Shown here: piece by piece, positions 9,606 to 18,506 of the stretch
How the letters are laid out: each line of letters starts with the position of its first letter
Numbering within the stretch: position 1 is the stretch's first letter
From: Chrysochromulina tobinii
Taxonomy: Eukaryota > Haptophyta > Prymnesiales > Chrysochromulinaceae
Direction: 5' to 3'
Length of the DNA: 32,803 nucleotides
Assembly: GCA_001275005.1 (NCBI GenBank)
Contig: JWZX01002788.1
Coordinates: 1 to 32,803 of the forward strand
Position numbers and translations under genes: made by a program
Notes under the pieces: generated by a model
Told to the model about the DNA's origin: nothing
The model's database searches: none
What the model saw: the letters and a program-made list of their open reading frames with translations, nothing else

Positions 9606-10131
9606 AGCGTAGCTCACCCATTTAGGCGCAGGACACCAGGACTACTGTACGTGAGGTCGGTAGCGGAGCGGATCGTCGATGAAAGAGTTTGCCACCTGTG
9701 CCCACGCGATACGCGGGACGACAGGTGGAGCACAACAAAATAAATTAGCCGCGCCAGCGGCCAGCGCCCTCGAAGTCATCCGTCGTCAGCCGAAGTCGGA
9801 AGTCCATCCGATGACCGATCGTTACGATACGGCGCAGGCTCACGCCTTGATGGGGCGGGAGGGTTTCTCAACCCGCATACCCCGCCCGGCCGTTCAACCC
9901 GACGCATGGTTTCAACACTCACGTCTCGTCTGGGACGTCAGGTACGCAGGTAGTTACCAGTTACCAAACATAGTGCGCCCTGCGCCGGAGGCGTCGCTAA
10001 ACGGAAAGCTTTACCCTCCACAGTACAACGCCTGAGAGCACCCTCGCCCACGCCAAGAGCACACTTCCCACGTGGCCGAGTGCGTTCAAAGGGGCTCGAG
10101 GCATCAAAGCTTCCATCCGAAAGCTCTAGCT
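9606..10131. other. Intergenic between convergent hydroxylase and sulfatase genes
   Basis: Contains both 3' flanks. On the minus strand a second frame (10186-9938; ending ALCLVTGNYLRT) overlaps the end of the sulfatase-lectin frame and could be a further exon, or the continuation after a frameshift, of its lectin domain; I could not fix a junction. Otherwise nothing recognised. Confidence 0.4.
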
Positions 10132-13100
10132 TCAAGGCCGTTTCATCTGCCACCACGCCGGCCAGTGCGCGTCCGCATGCAAGCACAGTGAATTATACGA
10201 CGTGGCGCATAGCCGTCCACTCGCCCCAAACAGCCAAACTTGGCGTGCCACCAGCGACTGGCTGCATGGTTGGAGTGCCGCAGGACAGTCTGGACAGCTC
10301 GCATCGGCAGCAGTCACGCAGTGCCCCGATGGGACATGCTTGATGGCCGCTGCTGTGCCGGCCGTACTTGCAGCCGTGGGGCTTGCAGCCGTGGCAACAG
10401 CAGTGGCCGCCGTGTGGTTGGTCGTGACGAACTCCTGGGTTGGCGCCGACGTGGTGGCACACACGTCAACCGTGAGATTCGACGGAGATATGGCGCCTCC
10501 GTCGACCGCCGTCAGACAGAGAGACGCACTGACGTCGAGAAGACGTAGGACGGTGTAGCCGCTGACCGGCTGCGGCTGCAGCCGCCAGCAGTCATTCGTG
10601 TTGCACTCGACGCCTTGGCCATTCGGACGGCCAACAACGCGATCTCCTGCCTTGGGGGTAGGCTGCTTGGGGTAATTGGGTGAATAAGTCTGCCCCTGGG
10701 GACGGACCATCAGACGCCCCTCTTGGACCCATGCATCGCCTCGTCCCTCCGTCTCAAACTGCTCGGGGGTCATTTAGTGCAATCCGTGACAATCCGAGAG
10801 GTCATCAGTGGCCATCAGTGGCACTCAGAGAGGTCATCGGTGGCCATCCGAGGCCATCCGAGGCCATCCGAGGCGGCACTCACCTGCGTGACCATCCTAT
10901 GCCTCCAGCTAGCAAGCACAGGTTCGAACACCGTGTTGGGCGCCAGGTCGATCGTCTCCTTCGGATCGGCCGTGAGATTAAACAGCTGCTCGTCGCCCCG
11001 ATTTGCATTGTACACGTACCTGATTAGGGAGGCAGCAATCATGGGTCATCAGATGTCAGACGGAACAACAGGTTGTCGCGCTGAAACGCGTGGATCAGTA
11101 TCTGCTCGGTTGGCCATCAATCGCAATCCATGATCATCAATCGCAATCCATGGTCATCAATCGCAATCAATGATCATCAATCGCAATCCATGGTCATCAA
11201 TCGCAATCCATGATCATCAATCGCAATCAATGATCATCCCTGGCAATCGCGGTGCACGTACTTGATGAGGCCGTCAGTGAGGGCATTCCAATGGTTTGAG
11301 TCATTATAGCACGTGCTGTGCTCGAGGTCGAGGTATTCACGCCACGGACCCGGATTGGGCGCGTATTCACAGCGCGCGCCCGTCGGGTCGGTGAGTAGGC
11401 AGAGCATCGATTTCCCATCCGTCGGGTCGAAGGGGGGCTGCGCCCACGACTGCGCGCCGCTCGCGAGCCCAGCAGCATCAACGAGGGTGTGGAAGACATC
11501 GCGCAGCTCTGTGACGACGGGTGGCTCGACGATAGAGCCGCGGGAGATGAGGGTCTGGCCGAGCTTGGCACGCGACTGCGCCCAACGCTCGGGCCATCGC
11601 AGCAGCATCGGCACGTGCGCCGAGAACTCGTACGGGTACCTACATTCAGTGGCATTCAGAGGCACTCAGAGGGACTCAGTGGCACGCCGAGAACTCGTAC
11701 GGGTACCTGCACTCAGAGGCACTCAGTGGCACTCAGTGGCACTCAGAGGCACTCAGTACGGGAGCCTGCAATTATAAAGGGGTCTTGCTTGCTAGCAGTG
11801 GTCATCATTAGAGGCCCTCACGGACCCCTTCCGCCAATGGTAGTGGTCGCCCTGCCCATCGCCGTGGTCCGACGTCCAGAGGATGAAAGTGCTCTCGAGC
11901 AGGCCGGTCTGCACGAGCGTCTCGTAGATGAGTCCCATCTGCTCCACCACCATTCGCAATCACTCGCACTCAGTGACAATCACTCGCAATCACCATTCGC
12001 AATCACTCGCAATCACCATTCGCAATCACTCGCACTCAGAGACAATCAAGCAGTTCGTGACCATCTTCAGTGGTCACTTTCGAAATGATCCTCATCAGCA
12101 TCGATTGCGCACTGATACTCACTGCACTCACCTGCTCATCAGTGTGCAATCAGTGCGCAGTGCATCTCAATCAGTGACAATCAGTGACAATCAGTGCAAT
12201 CAGTGCAATCAGTGCAATCAGTGCATCTCACTCAGTGACAATCAGTGGCCATCAGTGGCCATCAGTAGCACTCACCTGCTCATCGACGAAAGCCACCGAC
12301 GCAGCGTACGCGCGCCGGCCCAACGTCGCCTCCTCCTCCGGCATGGCGCCACACCTGATGAGGGAGGCAATCAGCATGCAATCAGACTCAGCGCCGGCCC
12401 AACGCCGCCTCCTCCTCCGGCATGGCGCCACACCACGCGTCCGCGGAGACTTCACACCCAGGAGGGTCGCCGAGGCTCGCATTGCCTCGAAACCGAGTGC
12501 TCCAGCAGCTGCTCGCACCGCTGGAGATCGCGCCGTGGACGCTTGCGCCGCTGAAGGTCGCGCACCGCACCATCGGGCGCAGCGCCGTCGTGGGCACTTG
12601 GTCAAGCAGGCGTTGCGGCGGGTCGTAGGGCGAATGAGGGCGGTGGAAGGACACCTTGAGCAGGAAAGGCTGGCCAGACGGGTCATGCGCCTTGAGGAAG
12701 GCGACAGCCTGAGCGCCGAGCCATGCGGTCGGATGCAGTCGCTCCTCGTACACAAAGGCCTTGCCATGCCAACCGTTCCAACCATCACCGTCCAGCGGGT
12801 CAAGCGTGGCGGATGGGTCCTGTCCAGGCATCTGCTGGGCAAACCAACGGTCGTAGTCGTCGTACTCGCCGTTCCATGGCCATGGTCTCGCCGACGGGTC
12901 CCAACGGCCCAGCCCATCGTACAGCACGGTGCGGTCGTACCCGTGCGCAATGCCTGAGTCGGACGTGGCGTTCCACCCAAAGTGATCCTTTCCCAGCGAC
13001 GCGGTGATGTAGCCCGCGTCCCGCAGCAACTGCGGGAAGACGAGCGGGTAGTGCTCGGCGACGTCACCATACCCGAGCATGCCGTGGCCCCAAGGACGCC

Positions 13101-13293
13101 GGCCGGTCAGCAGAGCCGCACGAGCGGGGGTGCAAGTGGGCGTAGAGGACCATGAAAAGCGCACGCGCACTCCTTCTGAAGCGATGCGATCCAGGGCGGG
13201 TGTGCGTACGGGCGATGCAGCATCGGCGTAGGATTGCGAATCCCAGCGCAGCTGATCCGCCATGGTGAATAGAAGGTTGGGTGGCGCGACCAT
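10132..13293 (-). CDS. Sulfatase with C-terminal R-type-lectin-like domain
   Basis: Exons 13293-12434, 12354-12276, 11938-11826, 11639-11262, 11019-10884 and 10758-10132 total 2193 nt (730 residues), all phases consistent. D13-Q14 (MADQLRWD) and C54 in CTPAR are the metal site and the formylglycine signature (CxPxR) of type I sulfatases. FVDEQ, TSDHGDGQGDHYHWRKG (336-351) and YPYEFSAHVPMLLRWP are further hallmarks of the choline-/aryl-sulfatase branch, followed by LFNLTADPKET. From about 578 a Cys-rich region (LRLLDVSASLCLTAVDG, QVWLFGASGRLC) resembles a ricin-B-type beta-trefoil, suggesting the enzyme is tethered to glycans; this part is less certain. Substrate unknown; sulfated polysaccharides are plausible given the lectin. 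No clear signal peptide from ATG 13293, so an upstream exon may be missing. The stop at 10132 may be premature. Confidence 0.9.
10759..10883 (-). mobile_element. Sulfatase intron 5 (125 nt), introner family A
   Basis: ACGCAG|GTGAGTG...GAGCAG|TTTGAG, phase 0. The sense strand has repeated CGGATGGCCT/TGATGGCCAC units. Confidence 0.8.
11020..11261 (-). mobile_element. Sulfatase intron 4 (242 nt) with 20-bp satellite
   Basis: AA|GTACGTGCAC...AATCAG|GTACGTGTAC, phase 2; the ten bases at the two junctions differ by one base, a target-duplication pattern. About six copies of a 20 bp unit (plus strand ATCATCAATCGCAATCCATG) occupy about 11110-11240. Confidence 0.8.
11640..11825 (-). mobile_element. 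Sulfatase intron 3 (186 nt), tandem introner family A
   Basis: GG|GTCCGTG...TGTAG|GTACCC, phase 2; joins WRKG to YPYEF. A 24 bp exon-derived segment is duplicated (11618-11641 exonic, 11685-11708 intronic). TGAGTGCCTC/TGAGTGCCAC units lie on each side of the duplicate, so two insertions appear stacked. Confidence 0.85.
11939..12275 (-). mobile_element. Sulfatase intron 2 (337 nt), introner family A
   Basis: GAGCAG|GTGAGTGC...GGAGCAG|ATGGGA, phase 0; GAGCAG stands at both junctions. Two repeat blocks: AATCACTCGC units near 11955-12045 and CAATCAGTG units near 12170-12265 (plus strand). Confidence 0.8.
12355..12433 (-). mobile_element. Sulfatase intron 1 (79 nt) with 43-bp coding duplication
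   Basis: TG|GTGTGGCG...CCTCATCAG|GTGTGGCG. The intron is a 43 bp copy of the next exon (12391-12433 versus 12312-12354, one mismatch) plus a 36 bp core with TGATTGCATGC/TGATTGCCTC units. The duplicated GT at the head of the copy acts as the donor. Confidence 0.9.
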
Positions 13294-13505
13294 CTCGGGC
13301 GTGTTGGGGCTTGTGAAGTGTGCATGTGAAGGTCGATTATTGGCTGTGAAGGGCACAACGCACAAGGGGTTGGCACAAAACGCTTTCTTTGGCAACTTTT
13401 TGCATGCAACGTGACACGAAACTGACGTTTTTGATGCATGTAAATAGGGAAAGAAACGCTTGTATAAATGTCGTCGGTCAGACAGGACCCGCACTAAGCA
13501 GGAGC

Positions 13506-14595
13506 ATGGTACTCGTCCGTCAGCCGGACAAAATGATATAGACCGTCTCACGACCCCCTTCCCCCTGCCCGCTCTCGACTTGCTCGACAGTTGCTTGACC
13601 TTATTGATGACGACCTCGTCCGTGCCATCGTCGCAAGGGTGCCGATTCACGACTTGCTGCCGGTGGCGCTCACATGCACGCGGATGTGGCCCGCATGCAC
13701 AGAGCGTGCCAAGGCTAACCAGAAGCAGGACGGACCTCTCTGGACCACCCTCATCGTGGCTTCGGCATCTCGGGTCAAGTGGGCGCTGGGCATGGGCAAC
13801 ATCGAACCGAGTGAGGCGTGGTGCAAGGGGACCGCTGAGCGAGGCGACCTTGCCATGCTGCAGTGGCTTCGTGTGCATCAAGAGCCGCCGTGCCCGTGGA
13901 GCGAGACAGGCTGCATGTCAATCGCCGCAGCCCGAGGCCACTTGTCTGTTGTGCAGTGGCTGCACGAGCAAGGGGCGCCACTCCTCGTGGCAGACAACTT
14001 TGGCGATCAGCCCATCCACTGCGCTGCTCTGCACGGCCATCTCGCCGTGGTGCAGTGGCTGCACGAGCAAGGCGTGCCGCTCACTGGGGCGGGCTACAAA
14101 GGTCGGCAGCCCATCCACCACGCTGCTCGGCGTGACCAACTCGCCGTGGTGCAGTGGCTGCACAAGCAAGGGGTGTCGCTCGTCGTAGAGGGCACTGTTC
14201 ATCGAGATCAGCCCATCCACCACGCAGCAATGCGTGGCCATCTCGCCACACTGCAGTGGCTGCACGAGCAAGGTGTGTCGCTCACTGTGGCGGCCAACAA
14301 TGGCGAGCAGCCCATTCTCTGCGCTGCCCTGCGTGGCCATCTTGCCACAGTGCAGTGGCTGCACGAGCAAGGTGTTTCGCTCACCGTGGCGGCCGAAAAT
14401 GGTCGGCAGCCCATTCACTGCGCTGCTCGGCGCGGCCATCTCGCCGTGGTGCAGTGGCTGCACGAGCAAGGGGTGTCGCTCGTCGTGGCGGACAGCAATG
14501 GAGATCAGCCCATCCACCACGCTGCTCTGCGTGGCCATCTCGACACGGTGCAGTGGCTGCACGAGCAAGGCGTGCCGCTACCTGTACCTGCTTAG
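13506..14595 (+). CDS. Ankyrin-repeat protein with F-box-like N-terminus
   Basis: The main exon is open from 13591 to TAG at 14595 (334 residues) but has no ATG near its start; an in-frame stop lies at 13534. A strong polypyrimidine tract ending CTCGACAG before 13591 marks an acceptor. An ATG at 13506-13508 directly followed by GTACTC would give a start-codon-only first exon reading M-LLDLIDDDLV; this is inference. Residues 1-40 (DLVRAIVARVPIHDLLPVAL) resemble an F-box-like helix pair. About eight ankyrin repeats follow with the motif GHLAVVQWLHEQGVSL and QPIHHAALR, one with a 2-residue insert (TVHRDQPI). Such proteins often act as substrate adaptors for ubiquitin ligases, but this is not shown. 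It diverges from the sulfatase gene (13293). Confidence 0.8.
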
Positions 14596-14929
14596 GGCGG
14601 GCGGAAAACGGCGCCGGGTCCGGTATGCGTTTGGGTAAGGTGTACAGCTGTACAGCGTAGATGGTTGACTGCCAGTCTGGTGCATTGTGCATTCGATTTC
14701 GTGCAAACTTACGAACGCGCCTCTATTGCATTAGATCCGATCCGGCCTACGACCGTGTCGCGACCGGTCTGACCTCGCTGACATGACACGACGCCTCTTA
14801 CACAGCACTCTCGCCCTCCCCCGCCTCCACCCAGTCAGAGAACACCCAGATGCACTCGAATGCGGGGCTCATGTACGTCAGACAAAAAGGGGTTTGAGGG
14901 TCCGTTCGGAGTAGATGCCCACGACAACG
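14596..14929. other. Intergenic, convergent 3' ends
   Basis: Between the ankyrin gene (+) and the EF-hand gene (-). Holds a perfect 14 bp palindrome TGTACAGCTGTACA at 14641-14654, 46 bp after the ankyrin stop. Otherwise nothing recognised. Confidence 0.5.
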
Positions 14930-17701
14930 CTACGTCCGGCGGAAAAAGTCCGGGTTGCGCGCCATGTTGCGCCTCTTCTCGGCCGTCTCAAAGTCCTCGT
15001 CACGGATGCCGCTATCACGCTCGATGAGCTTCGCGGCATCGTCGGCCTGCTGCTTGCCGTACTTGAAGGCTTTGCGCTGATTGTTCGGGTCGAGAGCATC
15101 TTCGGTTGCGCCGGAGGCTGCGGCGCGCGGGTTGAGCGCCGCGAGAAGCTCGTGGTACGCAATCTCGCCCGTGCCGTCGGCGTCGATCGTGTTCCAGAGT
15201 TCTTGTACATTCTCGCCGACTGTGATCCCCATGCCAGCCATCGCTTTGCTGAACTCCTTGTACGTGATCGTGCCACTCCGGTCTGTGTCCCACTCCTTGA
15301 ACGTCTCGAGGACGCGGGAAGCCTTGTGGCACACGACGTCGCGCAGCATGGCGAGGCCGTCCAGCTGGGAGCCGCCGAGTCCGAGTTGGCTAAGCTTGCT
15401 CTTCTTCGCCTTACTCGCCAGGCTCGCAGGCGCCTTGACTGGTGGTGCATGCCGACCCACAGCTGGTACGTTGCTAGGAGGTGGGACGAAGGCCTTTGTT
15501 CCCTTCTCCTTGTGCCTCCCCGTCGGCTTGAGCGCCTTCTCGAGCTCCTTGTAGTCGATAGAGCCGTTGCCGTCCGTGTCGAACTGGGCAAACATCTCAT
15601 GCATCTCCTCGCTACTCGCCTTGACGCCCATCGTCGTCACGGCCGCCGCGAACTCTTTGTAGCTGACCGTACCACAGTCGTCCACATCCCATGAACGGAA
15701 GACGTCGATGACACGCGTCGTTGCCATCGATTGGAGCGCCTCGCGTAGGCCGTCCCGGAAGCTGGACACGCCAGCCTGCCCCATGTGCTCGGCCAGGCCA
15801 GGCAAGTGGGCGACTGGCCGCTGTTTCGGCTTGAACTTGGCGTTCGGGTCGACTGCATCGTTTCGCAGCCCTTGCTGGAAGACTCGTTCGGCCACCTCGG
15901 ACTTGACGCGCACATCCTCGTTGTAGCCGACGTCGCGGATGCCGTTCCGTTCGATGTCTCTTCCGGCGCTCTCTGCCTCGTGGTGACCGTACTTCCACCG
16001 ATGCTGCTTATTGTTCGGATCGAGCGCCTCGAGGGACGCCTTGCCGGGAGCTGCCCGGTGTGGGTCGACCGCGGCAAGTAGCTCGTGATACGCTATCTCG
16101 CCGGTACCGTCCGCGTCGAGTGCTTCCCACAGGGTGTGGATCTCATTCGGATCGGTCACGCCGAGCGCGCCCATGGCGCCTCGGAACTCTTCGATGTCGA
16201 CCGTGAGCGAATGGTCTTTGTCCCACTCGTTGAACGTGTCGATGACGCGCTGTGCCTTGTGCAGCAGCATCTCCTTGACACGCTTTCGCATCTCGATGGC
16301 TCGCAGGCTGGCAACCTGCCATATCAGATGCAATCAGCGTTAACCAGAATTCATCAGCGTTTATCAGTGGGATAAGAGGCCATCAGTGGTCATCAGTGGC
16401 CATCAGTGGCCATCAGACGGCATCAGAGGCCATCAGCGGCCATCAGACGGCATCAGTGGCCGTCAGTGGCTATCACCTGCTCATCAGAAGGCAGAGAGTG
16501 CGCTACATGCGCCGCATGCGCCGCGTGCTTTGGCAATCAGTGGCAATCGGTGGCCATCAGAGGCCATCACCTGTTCATCAGCAGGCAGAGAGGTCGCCGC
16601 TTGCGCCGCTCGCTTCGTGGTTCCTGCATGCATGGTGTAACCGCCCTGCATCGGCACCGGCGAGACGCGAGATGGACCCTGCGGTGCGCGGCGCGGCGGC
16701 GGCTGGGGTGCTTCCTCGCGCCGACGCGGCTGCAAGTGGGTCGTGGAGGTCACCGACTGGCGTTCTTCCTCAGCGTGTGAGCGAGGGGTGAGGGCGGCGA
16801 TGGTGTTCGCAGCGGAAGGGGCGGCGAGGGCGGTGGCTTGGCGACCCGGCTCATCTCTTGACGCCTGCACATCGTGCCTAGGCGCGTCGTACCTTGCCTT
16901 GCCGTCTGACGGTATCGACGCGGGAGCGGTGGGCGGCGGCGGCGGCGCGGTCAAACGACCGCTCTTGACAGCCCCTTGGACGGCCTCATTCTCGTCGTCG
17001 TCGACGGGCTCGTTCATTGATGCTCTGCTGGCCGCCGAGGGCGCAAGATCGACCGCCGATGCGGAGGTGGGTATCGGAGTCTTGTTCGAGGCTGATGCCG
17101 ACGACGACGCTCCACTGGCGCCGCTGCCGGTGTAGGCTGGTGCAGCAGCTGGTCGTGCGGCTAGAGCCGCGGTTCCGACGACACTCCATGCATAGCGGAG
17201 CTCATTGAGGACGCGTGTGGAGCCCTGCAGGTCACGGAGGAGGACGTCCAGCTCGTCCTGCGTCAGTTTGCCGTCCTGGTTGCCATCGTACACGGACATG
17301 AGGTACGCAGTGCGCAGCGGCGGGCAAGGGTCACCCTGCATGATGACCTTTTCGGCCACGATGGAAGGTGGGTAGAGCTTCTTCTTAGCGAGATGGTGAG
17401 CGCTCATGATCTTCGACGGGGCGGATACATCCACGGCCGCGATCGATGTCGGCCGCCGAGTTAACGCAGGCATCGGCAGCCCAGTAAGGAGCGTGGTAGT
17501 GCGCGGCGACTGCATCTGCATGAGACGGGTCTCGAAATGCTCAATGTCCGTTTTGGCGGAAGGAGGACGGAAGCTCTTCACCGCGGGCATCGCCGGCCGG
17601 AAAGGCGGCAGCGCAGACGCCATGCCGTCCAACTCCGCGTCGGTGCGCACGGCACGGAAGGTGGGCGCCGTCCCTAAAGGCGGCGATCGCATTGCGACCA
17701 T
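14930..17701 (-). CDS. Seven-EF-hand calcium-binding protein
   Basis: Exons 17701-16571 and 16315-14930 give 838 residues, phase 0 junction (LPADEQ-VASLRAIE). The first exon has a basic, disordered N-terminus, one EF-hand loop (DGNQDGKLTQDE) and a long Ser/Pro/Ala-rich stretch. The second exon holds six EF-hands in three pairs or near-pairs: DKDHSLTVDIEE, DADGTGEIAYHE, DVDDCGTVSYKE, DTDGNGSIDYKE, DTDRSGTITYKE and DADGTGEIAYHE. Two copies of a module LDPNN...KYG...IER..GIRD follow the pairs, so the protein arose by internal duplication. Nearly all loops keep acidic residues at 1, 3, 5 and 12 and should bind Ca2+. No enzyme domain, so a Ca2+ sensor or buffer, perhaps cytoskeletal or ciliary; the exact role is unknown. 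Confidence 0.88.
16316..16570 (-). mobile_element. EF-hand gene intron (255 nt), tandem introner family A
   Basis: GAACAG|GTGATGG...TGGCAG|GTTGCC, phase 0. The last ~44 bases of the exon are duplicated inside the intron (plus strand near 16566-16609 and 16472-16515), each copy followed in the sense direction by an array of TGATGGCC-type units. Two stacked insertions are the simplest reading. Confidence 0.8.
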
Positions 17702-18506
17702 TGCTTGCGAACTTCTTTGTCCGGATATGTAACGGAAAATGAAGCGCACAGTCCCGGGCGAGCTGAAGTTGGAGCAAGCAAGCAAGCAAGCAAGCAAGTG
17801 TTGTTTCGACTAACTAGCTTGCTTGCTTGTTGGAGCTGCGTGCGCAAAGGGGGTGATCCAAGATTGATGAAGACGCGAGATCGATGGTCAGATCGATGGA
17901 GAGATGGAGGCGAGCGGCGGCGGCGGCTAGCCATCCGGGTTGGTCAGCGAGGGAGGCGAGCAGCGCAAGGGAATGGCGCAAGGGCTGCGAAGGTGCGAAC
18001 GAGGGCGGTTGAACAGGTACCATGTAGTGACTGGATGGCGCGGACGGCGCGGCGACGAGCTTCCCGCGGGGGGGGGCATCAAGGTTGCCCGATCAAGGTC
18101 AAAGCCCTATCAACTTAGTTCCCAGAGTGGGGGGTATAATCCTTGGGCAGCACGAGCGGAACGATTCGATCCTTCGATTGGGATTGCCCCCCGTCCGCTC
18201 AAAAACTTCGCGAATCAAGTTAAAGCGCCGGCCATTGACGCGCTGCTAGAGAATGCCATTATTACAGCAAGTTGGAGAGATGGAGACGGTGGAGTGTGCT
18301 ACATAATTCCTCGTGTCGTCCGTTTAGAACGGGCGACCTGCGCGGCGTCCGGTTTTGGCGGCGGGCTCTTGGTCTTGCCGGGTCTGCCGCACAGCACGCC
18401 TGATCGCCATGCCGTGGTCCGGCCCTGCACGCCCCTCGCACTATACTCTCACAGATACAAGGCATTGCTACTTCGTGGCCTCGCCGCATGCAGATAGCAT
18501 TCATTC
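17702..18506. other. Intergenic, about 800 bp, with snap-back repeat
   Basis: Lies between the start of the EF-hand gene and the end of the P450-like gene, both minus, so it should contain the EF-hand promoter. At 17773-17798 six AAGC-type units (GCAAGCAAGCAAGCAAG) face CTTGCTTGCTTG at 17818-17829, an inverted repeat. A nine-base G run lies near 18068. No tRNA or convincing exon seen. Confidence 0.5.

Noticed and set aside
11100-11245. Regular 20-bp repeats, checked as a CRISPR-like array
   Set aside because: Contiguous satellite units without unique spacers, within a spliceosomal intron of a eukaryotic gene.
18060-18250. Possible tRNA or small RNA (GATTCGATCC-like stretch)
   Set aside because: No cloverleaf can be folded with a proper anticodon stem and acceptor; the T-loop match is partial only.
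17705-18497. Overlapping plus-strand frames in the intergenic region
   Set aside because: No conserved motif, composition of random GC-rich frames, and they cross the snap-back repeat.
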